A stretch of DNA of 64,000 bases, taken from assembly GCA_018466975.1 (NCBI GenBank), contig JAENRS010000017.1, forward strand, positions 124,001-188,000, in the 5' to 3' direction. This DNA comes from Sparassis latifolia (lineage: Eukaryota > Basidiomycota > Agaricomycetes > Polyporales > Sparassidaceae). The first letter of the stretch is position 1. Each line of letters begins with the position of its first letter. Shown here in pieces: positions 12,945 to 23,863 of this stretch. Position numbers and translations under genes: made by a program. The notes under the pieces were generated by a model that did no database searches, was not told where the DNA came from, and worked only from the letters and a program-made list of their open reading frames with translations.

Positions 12945-13597
12945 TGTTGAAATGTTCTGTTGATTCTATTTGTTATTTGCTATATAAATAAGTACAACAA
13001 TAGCCTAGCTATTATTTCTATTTATTTATTCCAAAACAATAGCCTACTATTCATAACACATAGAACTATTGTTTCTATTGATTTAAATGGTTATTATTTT
13101 TATTGATTTACTTAGCAATTGTTTATTTTCACTATTGTTTCTATTGAACCTTCTGACTATTGAACATCCTTTTTAGTATATGTTATGAACAACCTATTGT
13201 TATATGGGCAATTGTTCATCCTTTTATTATTCTTTTCCATTGTTCCTGTCTATTATGCTTGAGACCTTATTGTCATATTTTCTCCACAAGTTTTAGTATA
13301 TAGAGGCCCTTGCTTGAGTCAGAAATAAGAACATAATTTTATCAAGAAGTGATCGAACTAAGTAGTCAAGCAATTAAGTGCTACTAAGCCAAGTAGTAAA
13401 GTCACTGTCTAAGCCACTAGTAATTTATAAGTACATACCATTGTACTTACTGGATTACAAAGTCTATCATACAAGTCTCTAAGTTTATAAGTCTTAAGGA
13501 CTGATATTAGAGTCCGTGTACTCATATTAGTCAACTCTACTGAAGTTAGTATTTTATGTAAAAAGGGCACTCTACTACTTTGTTCTTATTTCTAACA
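12945..13597 (+). mobile_element. Candidate solo LTR, Copia-like termini
   Basis: The stretch starts TGTTGAAATG and ends TTCTAACA, the TGTTG...CAACA-like termini common in Copia LTRs. It has a TATATAAATA promoter-like box near its 5' part. It also has AGAAATAAGAACA internally and its reverse complement TGTTCTTATTTCT at the 3' end. The flanking 5-mers do not match, so no target-site duplication supports it, and no internal coding region follows. An old, diverged solo LTR is the most likely reading, but chance in AT-rich DNA cannot be excluded. Confidence 0.35.
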
Positions 13598-13887
13598 TCT
13601 AATTTACTTCAGTAACAACTGAAATATAATCTGACTTAAGACCAGTCAATGTTGACTCGGGGTATGCATGGGCCTTGGCTAAAGGAGCTTTTGGCTCCAG
13701 GTCAAGTGAGTGGTACTTCGCTGTGGTTCACTGGGTGTGACAAAAGGGAAAGTACACCAGGCTATCACAGTTGTTCGTTGATATCAAATTTATGATAGTG
13801 GGTTAGGGATGTCTGAGCTATACGTGTGTTTCGTTGTCTGAAGTCGGGATGGTAGTCTGCACAATACAAATGGGGGAGTGTAAAGGG

Positions 13888-14095
13888 GGATGCCTAGCAA
13901 CTATGTGCAAGAGCTTGCATTCTGTCTTCTTATACAATGCCTACAACCAGTGCAGGGCTTTCCAAGTCTTCTTCGTCTTCTTATCTGTGTGCCTACAACC
14001 ATGTGCAGGGCTTACCAAGTCATCTGTGTCCCTATCTGGGTGCCTACAACTGTGTGCAGGGCTTTACTGAGTACGTATGTCCTAATACGATGTGC
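13888..14095. repeat. Tandem array of about 52-bp units
   Basis: The phrase GCCTACAAC...GTGCAGGGCTT recurs at 13,939, 13,991 and 14,042 (spacing 52 and 51), with a degenerate fourth unit (GCCTAGCAACTATGTGCAAG) starting near 13,890. A further fragment, CTAGCAACCATGTGCTAG, lies near 14,152. This is a minisatellite-like array, perhaps within an LTR. It carries no coding signal that respects the repeat. Confidence 0.75.
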
Positions 14096-14472
14096 CTGAC
14101 CGATAACTTTCCTACGTGTTGTCCGAGAACTTTTCGAGAACAGTTTGAGTATCTAGCAACCATGTGCTAGACTACCCAAAAGAAACTGTACGAGAGTGCA
14201 GTAGTTGTGTTCATAACAACTCACTGCCTGCACTGAACTGAATTCATCGGAATCCTTTTGATTACGAGTAACAAGTTACTGGGAGGAGTGGAACGAACTC
14301 CTATTCTTTTAGTTTATCACTTGTAGGGTAAGCTATAAGCGGAGGGAGAACTCTTCACTTATAGGAGTCTATAAGTGGGGAGAGAAGACTGAGGGTCGGG
14401 GTGCCTCAGGGGTCCTTTTATACCCCTTGGATGTCACCCATTATGACCGTTACATAGTAGTGTTACATGGCA

Positions 14473-14700
14473 GATTGGCCAATAGCAAAATAAGAGCATC
14501 ACGTGATCAAAGGGGAAAGTAGGAAGAAAAAATGTCTTAGGACCTCCGTGTCCAATAGCATAAAGTGCGCAGGGAGAAATAGGGAAGACAAAACTCTTGG
14601 GACCTCCATGTCCAATAGCATAAAGTGAGCAGGGAGAAGTAGGGAGAAAGCACTTTCTGAGTTTTTCCCATCCAATAGCATAATGTGAGCATCAGGTGAC
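14473..14700. repeat. 60-bp tandem repeats with CCAAT boxes
   Basis: CCAATAGCA occurs at 14,479, 14,552, 14,612 and 14,672. The last three are exactly 60 bp apart inside near-identical units containing GACCTCC.TGTCCAATAGCATAA and AGGGAGAA. CCAAT is the binding core of the HAP/NF-Y activator in fungi, so an enhancer-like array in an LTR U3 region is plausible, though only from the motif. Confidence 0.7.
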
Positions 14701-14800
14701 ACGCTCGGCCAAACATTCTCGGATTCTGTCTTAGTCACGTGACTTCTTCGTCGAGCGCTTCACCAGTGGTTACATGTTCACAAGCCAAACACTTTTGGTG

Positions 14801-14966
14801 TGTGACATCTGGGTGGCACGAAAAAATGCAACTGACCCCAGTTGCCCTCCTCGGACCATTCAGGTTCTTGATGAAACATCAGAATCTTCTACACTAATGC
14901 TTGAATGGTCAGAGTGGTCATCTGAACTGCTGCTTCCATCATTTTCATAATTTTCCATTTCTTTGG
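14801..14966 (+). other. Possible retroelement leader cut by the LTR insertion
   Basis: After TGTGTGACA at 14,800-14,808 the sequence reads TCTGGGTGGCACG and then a short frame beginning ATG-CAA-CTG-ACC that soon stops. This layout (LTR end, primer site, start of gag) is suggestive only. It is cut off at 14,967 by the start of a solo LTR. I cannot name a primer tRNA. Confidence 0.25.
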
Positions 14967-16299
14967 TGATACGCTCCCAGACCTCCTGACCTCTGAAAAC
15001 GCATTTTCCAGCGATCACTCAGACCTCACTACTCTATGTCCTAGCCTCCGAGATGCATCCGACCCTTTCGCGACCTTATGCGAACTTTGGCGACTTCGTG
15101 TGACTTCGTTCGACTTCATGTGACTTCATTCGACTTCGCTCGATTCCTCGCGACTCCTCTCCGAGATTCGACATTCTTTCGTCACTCATGCGCCACTCTT
15201 GCATCTCCCTGCTGTCGGATATCACTTACCCGTTGTCCTGTGGTCTAGTCCGATGCGCCCTGGCTGATTGCCTTCTAGGTCCGTACTTTCCTGATGTCGC
15301 GCCGCCTCTCTGGATGTTGCGCCGACTTACTGGTTCATCGTGTCGACTTGTCGGTGTCGCATGATGGTCGCACCCTCCTGTTTTGCAAATCCCATTCCCT
15401 TTATCATTTGACCTTCCCCTTCAAGACCCCTACCTTCGTGCTGGACCGGAGATGCCGTTAGAGTGTTCCATGTGGTTCAGGACAAGTAGCATATGTTTTC
15501 TGTCAATTTCCCTCTACTTTACCATTCTTTTCCATCGCTAACATACAACATTCACCTCTCCACTCCCTTTACCTATTTTTTCATTGGTCCTAGACCATTG
15601 CGACTTTTTCCGATGTCAGGATCCATCTTCCGATATTTCGCGACTTTCGCATTTCACTTCCCCATTTCCCCCTCTATAAATACCTGCTGTATCTACATCG
15701 ATTATCATCGAAGACCAGTAGGAGACTTCCCCCTTCACTTCAGATCACTGAGAAACTGCGTTTACTGTGATAGTGACTTCGAACTGTGATATACCCCACT
15801 GCGACGTAGCGACTGTGACTGCGACATAGCGAGACTGCTATACTTTGAGACTGCATACTGCGACTGCGATACCGAACTGCGACACTGCGATATAGCGATA
15901 TACCACCTGTGTTAGTCTTAATCTGACTTTTGCGTTAGGCTGACTGCAACTTCGTCGAGACAGCGAATACTGTGTTCTCCCATAGCATTCTACCCCCACA
16001 GATAGTTCCCTTGCCCTTTGCAATTTAGTTCATCTTCACCTACGAGTTTGGCGATTGCGTCGTGACTTTAGCTTCCTACCTCCGACTTTTGCGACTTTGT
16101 CGTAGATTGTCACCCGACTTCGCATTTACATTGCGAGCCCTCGTTCCTTTACAGGTTGCATCCCCCTTTGGCTTAGGTCGAGGTTCTGAGACCCACTTGC
16201 TTTATTTTACAGTTGTGATGCCCTTCCCTCACACACAGATCGCCCCTGCTTCTCATTTGTTTTAGTTGGGTTTAGGTGTTTGTGTCAGGTGTGCACTCA
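14967..16299 (+). mobile_element. Solo LTR, copy A (plus orientation)
   Basis: This 1,333-bp sequence starts TGATACGC and ends GCACTCA, and is closely similar over its length to the minus-oriented copy at 18,890-20,198. A TATA box (TATAAATA at 15,675-15,682) splits a pyrimidine-rich U3 from an R-U5 part full of CTGCGACATAGCGA-type short repeats. No protein is encoded; open frames inside mirror each other between copies because the DNA is repeated. Its flanks (CTTTGG before, TCATCAGC after) do not form a duplication, so it may have been rearranged after insertion. It abuts the 3' end of the Gypsy pol relic. Confidence 0.8.
15675..15682 (+). promoter_or_regulatory. TATA box of solo LTR copy A
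   Basis: CTATAAATACCTGCTG is conserved in both LTR copies about 710 bp from the 5' end, where a polymerase II start inside an LTR is expected. Whether it is still active is unknown. Confidence 0.6.
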
Positions 16300-18889
16300 T
16301 CATCAGCTAATTCGATAAGGCGTGGGTCATCATGATGCACATATGGCAGCAGGCGAAATGCAGCAATGCTTTGTTTCTAAGGTGTTCCGTCAAGATCCTT
16401 TAGAACATATGCTCCATTTATCGTCTGGCATACCACCTCGTAGGGGCCCAAATATCAGTCTTTGTGTTTGTGATCCATCTCCTTTTCGACTGTGTTGTTG
16501 TGTACAAGAACCAACTCTCCCTTTGTATATGTGTCCTTGGTAAGGTGGCACTTGAAATGTGTCTCGAATGCTTCTTTGGATTGGAGGTGATGATGACGTA
16601 GTGTGTCCACAGCACATGCTAAGTCTTTGGGTCTCTTCTGTAGTTGGCGAATGCACATTGCAAGCAGGTCACTGGTTGTCATTCCTGAATAATATCCTTC
16701 CATCATGAACATTGCTTCAGTAAGGTCGAAAGGAAGCACGGGGTGGACTCCATACAGCAAATAATATGGGAAGAAACCAGTTGAGTGGCTGACGGTGATG
16801 CTGTCCGTGAAGAATGCATGATGTATGAGATCGGGCCAGCAGTTGACTTGTCCATTACACACCTTGATAATTGATTTGCGTATCGTGAAGTGTCCATGTT
16901 CGACTACTCCATTTGCTTTTGAATTGTAGGCTGATATTTGCACTTGAGGAATTTCATAGCGGCGCATTAACTCCGAGAATGCTCCTTTGACTTCATTCCC
17001 ATTGTCGGTTGTTACTTGTCCCACTGCTCCGTATCGGCAAAATACTTCTTTCCAAATGAAACATGCCACAGCTTTAGCATTGGCTTTGCGTAGCGCTCAT
17101 CCTTCGGCTGCTCGAGAAAGATCTTTGGCAGTCGGCATAAACATAATGTTCACATAAACCTTGGTGAATATGGTGGATGGGGCTGATATCAGGATGGGCA
17201 CTTTCACTTTGCGTACACTTCAGATTTGACACTGGTGACATAATCGGACATGCTGCTGTGCATCATTCCACATTCCTGGCCAGTAGAAATGCTCTTTCAG
17301 AGTTTGCATGACAGCATATTCTCCCCGGTGTCCAAGTCCTTTGTGTGCTTGAAACAAAATAGATTGTTGGGATTTCGCAAAGAGGATGACTCGCAATGGG
17401 GGCTTTCGTCCATTCCTTTGATATAGTTTTCCATTGTGCATAAGGAACTGTGAAGCTTTCTGGATAAATTGTCACTTTTCTTGAGTGTTCGGGAAGGATG
17501 GTGTTTCAAGGGTCTGCAGAAAATGCTTGTAATCACTGAGGGCCTCATCTTGGTCACTTCAAGTAACAGTGTATCCCTTGACTGCGTCTTCGTGGGTTCC
17601 TTTCATGTATCTAACCAGCGCTGATCCATAGCTTCGACTTCGGGCTCTGATTTCCATGTATAATGCGATATCGTCGAACCAGAAATCATCATGTTCACTT
17701 GCTTCTTCATTGGATGCCAATTCTCGTCATGATAGAGCATCGGGTCCTTTGTGTTTGTCGGCGGGCACATGGATGAGCGTAAAGTGAAACAACAGGACTT
17801 CTTGTATCCATCGATTGATAGTTGCATTGGGTTGCAAGTCCAGTTCATTCAGCATTCTCTTAATGTATTTTGCATCCACTTCCACTTGCAAGTTCCATAC
17901 TCCAATCAAGTATAACCGATAGGCATGCAGCACTCGGTACAGTCCGTAGAGCTCCAGTTTCAGTTGTGAATATCTTGACTCTCGTTCATTTATGGGGATC
18001 GATCCATAGCGCGCCGGACACTTTCAGCCTTCATCATCATATTGTCCCAATATAAATCCAACCACGTACTTGCTTGAGTCCACAGATAGTATCACAGGAT
18101 TGTCCACCTGATAGTTAACTGGGCGAAGTGCCGTTGCGGAAGTGATAGCGGTTTTCAGCTCGTCAAATGCATCTTGTCGCCGGTCAGTCCATTCAAAGTC
18201 AACAGTTTGATGAGTCAACTTGGTGAGTGGTCGGGCGATTAATGAGTACTGATGAATCCAAATGTGTACGGTTCCACATGCATGCATGTCGCGTACTGTC
18301 TTCAAAACTGGCCATTTGAGGATTTTCTCTATTTTCTGGTCATCAAGCAGGTGTCCTTCCGGGGTGCATGTTTGTCCAACAATAAGAACTCACTGGCGGG
18401 CTAATTGGAACTTCTTTCCTGAGAATGTGGTTCCAGCATGTTCAATTTGATGCATAATTTAGTGCACATCCAATGCATGTTCCCATATGAAACATCTGAT
18501 TCCGGGATTCTCCAATAATACTTCTGGCTCCCCATCTGTGTCAGGGTACTTGGTGTCAGTTTCTTTGATAGGCAGGTTATCAATAAAGATATCTGCTTTG
18601 GTCGGGATTTCATCTTACAATATGAAGGTCATGCAATTTTGAAATTCAGCAGGTGAGTTTGTGAAGCCGGTGGGAAGTGATGTGATTTGTAGCAGTCCCA
18701 AAGGAGTATGGAATGATGTCAGGTCTCAGCTGCTCGTGTCCACTTTGCATGCGTCAAATCCCCAATGAAGGTCTCCGATGGTATAAACTTTTCTTCCTGC
18801 GAATGGTTCCACAAAGTCATCCAGTGAGGGCAGAAGTCCTGCATCTCGGATGGTGACTTTATTTAATGGCTGTAGGTTGTGAACGATGA

Positions 18890-20198
18890 TGAGTGCACAC
18901 CCAACACAAACACCTAAACCCAACTAAAACAAAATGAGAAGCAGGGTTGCTTTGTGTGTGAGGGAAGGGCGTCGCAACTGTAAAATAAAGCAAGTGAGTC
19001 CCAGAACCTCGACCTAAGCCAAAGGGGGATGCAACCTGTAAAGAAATGAGGGCTCGCGATGTAAACACGAAGTCGGGCGACAATCTACAACAAAGTCGCA
19101 AAAGTCGAAGGTAGGAAGCTAAAGTCACGACACGATCGCCAAACTCGTAGGTAAAGGTGAACTAAATTGCAAAAGGGGAAGGAAACTATCTGTGGGGGTA
19201 GAACACTATGGGGAAATGCAGTATTCGCCATCTCGACGAAGTTGCAGTCAGTCTAATGCAAAAGTCGGATTAAGACTAACGCAGTTCGCTATTGCTATTT
19301 CGCTATGTTGCTATATCGCAGTGTCGCAGTTCGCTATCGCAGTCGCAGTATGCAGTCTTGCTATGTCGCAGTGTCGCGGTGTCACTATGTCGCAGTGGGG
19401 TATATCGCAGTTCGAAGTCGCTATCGCAGTAAATGCAGTGTCTCAGTGATCTGAAGCTAAGGGGAACTCCTCCCTACTGGTCTTCAATGATAATCGACGT
19501 AGATACAGCAGGTATTTATAGAGGGGAAAATGGGGGAGGTGAAATGCGAAAGTCGCGAAATGTCGGAAGATGGATCCTGACATCGGAGAGAGTCGCAATG
19601 GTCTAAGACCAATGGAAAATAGGTAAAGGGTGTGGAGAGGTGAATGTCGTACATTAGCAATGGAGAAGAACGATAAAGTAGAGGAAAATCGAAAGAAAAC
19701 ATATGTTACTTGTCCTGAACCACATGGAACACTCTAACGACATCTCCGGTCCAGCACGAAGGTAGGAGTCTTGAAGGGGAAGATTGAACAATAAAGGGAA
19801 TGGAATTTGCAAAGGAAGAGGTTGCGACCATCGTGCGACACTGATAAGTCGGCGTGGCGAACCAGTGAGTCGGCACAATGTCCAGAAAGGTGGTGCGACG
19901 TCGGGGAAGTACGGACTTAGATGGAAATCGACCAGGGCGCATCAAACTAGACCAAAGGACAACGGGTAAGTGATATCCGACTGTGAGGAGATGCAAGAGT
20001 GGCATATAAGTGATGAAAGAATGTCGAATCTCGGTGCGAAGTCACGAGGAATCGAGCGAAGTCGAATGAAGTCGCCAAAGTTTGCATAAGGTCGCGAAAG
20101 GGTCGGATGCATCTTGGAGGCTAAGGGATAGAGTAGTGAGGTATGAGTGATCGCTGGAAAATGCGTTTTCAGAGGCCAGGAGGTCTGGGAGCGTATCA
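18890..20198 (-). mobile_element. Solo LTR, copy B, inserted in the Gypsy RT
   Basis: This 1,309-bp TG...CA sequence is the same LTR as copy A, in minus orientation. It interrupts the reverse-transcriptase frame between R-I-I and V-H-N. The flanking host bases repeat TCAT on both sides (20,202-20,199 and 18,889-18,886), or ATCAT if the terminal A is counted outside. Removing the element and one repeat restores the codon series R-I-I-V-H-N. This proves insertion into an existing Gypsy copy and subsequent loss of the internal region by LTR-LTR recombination. The TATA box lies at 19,513-19,520. Confidence 0.9.
19513..19520 (-). promoter_or_regulatory. TATA box of solo LTR copy B
   Basis: The minus strand reads CTATAAATACCTGCTG at the same internal position as in copy A. 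It would drive transcription towards lower coordinates, into the pol relic. Confidence 0.55.
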
Positions 20199-20556
20199 AT
20201 GATCCGTAGTTTTCCATTTTTCTTCACCACGCAAAACCATCATGAGCGATACGAGGACTGACTGGCTTCATATACTCCGTCAGCCATCTTTTCCTTAAGA
20301 AGCTGGATAACTTTCTCCTTAATTCCAGAGGGGATAGGAATAATCCTCCATAAACATTCCTCAATCTGTGTCTTCAAAAGCCAAAGCTCCTTCATTGAGC
20401 CGTAGGATATGCTTGAATAGCTTTTCTTCTTTCGGGCATAGGAATCCATCTGGGTTTATGTTCATCTCCTCCATTCGTTCCTGTGTGAGTCGCGTTCCAG
20501 GTGTAAAGTCTGACAGGTGCAGTGTAAGTGGCATACAAGTGGACATTTGTATGCAG

Positions 20557-23354
20557 GGGTGACATTATCTGCTGATGCTGAGAATAATTATAAAGTAGAA
20601 AAGAGCAAGAACTTCAATGTTCAAGATATTGTGGACTTGCAGACTTCGCAAAGTTTACAGACACCTGACATTCTGATAAATGTCACATTTTCTAGAGCCT
20701 TCAGAAATTTATTACTGGTTCCTTATTGACAATGGTGATGCACAGCCTCTTGCTGTCTTTGCTTCTTGTTCATTTTAATGCTTTATCTATTCTTTTACTC
20801 TGTTTTTGATCCTTGACACTTTATATCAACATTGTGATCAGCTACATTCAAGCTCAACTCCATTTTCACTATCAAATACATTCATTCAATAGTGTCTTCA
20901 TCTGAGTGCTTAGGCAGAAGGACACAAATAAGAAAAAAAATTGTATAACCTCTTTTGTTGCTGTACTATCTGTCTGCAGAACTGTGCTAGCTGCCTGCAT
21001 GGTGGGCACCACATAGCTCTTGCTTCTGAAATTAAGAATTTAGTGTATGCAAAAAAAGCATGGCAATTGAGGTATTATACTCACTTGAGTATAGTGTTTA
21101 AGGTGTATTTATTTTCCATCATCATTCTCACTATCTCAAGGCACACACATTTACTTTCTTATTAAAAGAGCATTTGAGATGAATCTACATATTATGAAGT
21201 GGTGAGAAGGCCCAAATGCCATGCTCTCAAGTACAGGATGATTACCTTTGCATAATGCAAGAACCAGAAATTAAACTGATGCCACAGATAACAGCCTGAG
21301 AAAAGCATCAAAGGTAAGTAAATCATGTAGCTATTAATATCTATTGGTAACAATAACAATAAGGTCAGAGTGCACTCATACTCATTGCATGTCTATGCAA
21401 ATCCTCTCTATTATCCTTCATATGGTTAATTTGTATTCCTAGGCCCCACATTCACCTTGCCCGTTGAAGAGGGTACCAGAAAAGGCAGACATATATATTA
21501 TATATCATTACAGTGGGGTATGCAAGGTGCATCCATCTATTTTTTGTTACATCAGGTTCTCATACATTCTGGGGAGGAAGTTAGGATGATCAAATGATAC
21601 CTGCACAATGTGCACCATTTATATGATCCACCAGCTATATGAAGTTTATCATTTGCATCTGCCATCTTCCTCAATAGATGTCATGCTAATACACACTGTG
21701 CTGTAAATGATAGTGTGACATAATAAGCATACTTGGGGGTAAGCAGTGCTGTGTTCGCACACTATGTCCGATTTCCTAGTTAATTTATAAGTTGGTAAGG
21801 CCATGCAAGCCCAGCATGGTCCGCTACCTTGAGAAGGAATAAACTTGTGGGGAGTTGGCACTGCATTCGCATGCCGGACTCCAATTTCACTTATTATTAT
21901 GATTTTACCAGGTATTGTAGTAATTTTTTAGTCTGTTTCAGAATTGTGAAGTTGCAGTACATATTGGTCATGACTTTAAGTTACAGATACAATATATTCA
22001 TTTCATAGATATATCTTTGATAGTTGTATTATATTGAAAAACCAGCCCGCATCCTACAGGCATGAAATACTGATACAGTACACATATTGAACTCTAATAA
22101 GGCAGGCAAGTTAGCTGTAAATTCTCCGATATAAGTCTGCTTCAGAATTGTGAAGTTGCAGTACACATTGGTCATGACGTTAAGTTGCAGATACAATATG
22201 TTCATTCCACAGATATAATTTAACCTGAGAAGATGTGCAAGTTCAACAGTTGCAGCTTCAGTGAGACATCCCCCAATCACAGGCCATTTGCTAGTGCTTG
22301 CCGAGGAAGTTGTCCTCAAGCTAACGTCTTCATACAAGATGTACACATATGAACATCAGCAGTTGTAGACAGATTCAAGTCTGTCCCATATAGGACAGGC
22401 CCATTATGCTCGCAAACAGCCTCCTGACCATCTCGTCTCTCCCGCTGAGTCACACCATCACCAGTTTGACAGAGAACTGACATGTCGATAGAATTAGAAT
22501 GAACTGTATGCAAATCGGCGAGTAAAGTGAACTCACTGCAAACTATACAAGAACTTTCACTCAGAGAAAGTGGACTTATAAAGTCATACCAATTTTGAAT
22601 GATGTTCACCAGATCTCTGATCTAAGGTGGTGATGGAGGAAATGGGATATCTGCTGTCCTCGTGCAGTACAGGTATACTCGTCTCCCCTTCGTCCTTCTT
22701 TGCCTCTTCTGAATCTGACAAAAAGTGTACATAGTGGGAAGACTATGGGGCTAAAACCCTATGAGCAGCAGATCCTGTGATGTGCCCTGAAGTGGCAGCC
22801 GTAGAAGCATTATGAGGCATTGTGTTTGCCGCAGTCTCAGATATCAACATTATCGGCATTATCGGAATCACATCTGCCTTGGAGAATAAAGTCACCATTT
22901 GTTCACATACTGGGTGTAAACATGCAGAAGGCTCAACATGTTGTCCAAATTGTGTGAGTCACACCTGAGTCTAATGCAATGTCAACAACAAGCAAGAGTG
23001 TGTAATGATTGATGAGGAAGGCACTCTACAAGAAATCCAAAGGGAATCTGGAGCGCAATATGATTATTAGACAAACACTCCAATTGGACTCACCCTGCAG
23101 GAACCTAGTCTGCAAACTTTACAGACTCATTGTTACTCAAGAAGGAGTTGCCCCCTGCTATGGTAAATTGCACAAGGTCCTCTGCCTGGAAGCTGTTGCT
23201 CCTCAGACTGCCACCTCTATGTAAGGAAACAACTGTATGTGAGCGAATAAGCAAGCATACACATATGCAATAACACAGCACAATGACCAACTCGGCAATG
23301 ACCAACAAGTGAAACTGTGACCATTGCCACCAAGACAGGATACTGCACAGGTAA
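20557..23354. other. AT-rich DNA without genes
   Basis: The Gypsy similarity stops abruptly near 20,556. Beyond it lies AT-rich sequence with no supported frame. The only structure I see is an imperfect direct repeat at 21,931 and 22,135 (listed separately). Confidence 0.5.
21931..22221. repeat. Pair of about 87-bp direct repeats 204 bp apart
   Basis: Copies at 21,931-22,017 and 22,135-22,221 both run from TCAGAATTGTGAAGTTGCAG through TTGGTCATGAC.TTAAGTT.CAG to CATAGATATA or CACAGATATA, with about ten differences. This may be a local duplication or the ends of a decayed element. Confidence 0.7.
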
Positions 23355-23860
23355 GGGCCCGTTCGGCATCGAAACATTTGCGTCACGCAAACGCTTTCGC
23401 AACGCAAACACTCAGAAGTCGTAAACTCCTGAAAGCTCCAGTGAACCCGAGGTTGTGATGGCCTGTGACTGATGAGTTGGGTTATCCCCCCGCCGCCGAC
23501 ATTCCCGCCTCACCGCCCTCGACGACGGCAATGGGCATGAGTATCTGAGAGTGCAGTTGCATTGGTAGAACTCAGCAATACCATTGAAGAGAGCATGTGG
23601 TATTCTATTATGCCAAATTCATATCTAATCATCTAGTCAAGTCTTATTTGATGCATCCTAATCCACCTGCTCATCGTTGGCAATGACGAGCAAAGGCAGA
23701 CGCACGATGAGCAGCGATTCCCGGTGTCGGTCAACACGGTCGCCCGGAAGTGGGGTGTGACAGCGGTAAGATCGGCACGTTGTGTGCATCTATTTGGATG
23801 TATGCGTGAAATAAATGCAAACCTTTGCGTGACGCAAATGTTTCGATGCCGAACGGGCCC
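23355..23860. mobile_element. PIF/Harbinger-like MITE (Tourist type)
   Basis: A 506-bp element is bounded by perfect 37-bp terminal inverted repeats beginning GGGCCCGTTCGGCATCG, flanked by a 3-bp TAA duplication (23,352-23,354 and 23,861-23,863). A GGGCC.GTT.GG end plus a TAA/TTA target duplication is the signature of PIF/Harbinger elements and their Tourist MITEs. There is no transposase, so it would need one supplied in trans. The perfect ends suggest fairly recent movement. Confidence 0.88.
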
Positions 23861-23863
23861 TAA

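Larger units (their letters stand above)
16300..20556 (-). pseudogene. Gypsy-type (Ty3) retrotransposon pol relic
   Basis: Read on the minus strand, pieces of one polyprotein lie in the right order. Reverse transcriptase begins at 20,556-20,199 (KEEKLFKHILRLNEG, then VVKKNGKLRII) and resumes at 18,885 (VHNLQPLNKVTIRDAG) after an inserted solo LTR. Next come FIDNLPIKETD near 18,590, RNase H (VILSVDSSKYVVGFILGQYD near 18,080; LELYGLYR...YLIGVWNLQVEVDAKYIKRML near 17,900) and HVPADKHKGPDALS. The integrase zinc knuckle (H-x-x-H-x-C-x-x-C near 17,350-17,230) and core (VTTDNGNEVKG, then SKANGVVEHGHF) follow, with a stop near 16,306. It is dead. Stops and frameshifts separate the pieces, the catalytic Y-I-D-D is F-I-D-N, the stretch around the first catalytic Asp of integrase is missing, and no LTR of its own is visible. 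Confidence 0.88.

Noticed and set aside
13888..14700. Regular repeats considered as a CRISPR array
   Set aside because: Units are contiguous tandem repeats without unique spacers, in a eukaryotic genome.
16062..16265. Similar short proteins predicted at 16062-16265 plus and 19128-18859 minus
   Set aside because: They are translations of the two LTR copies. The similarity is at DNA level and no conserved protein is implied.
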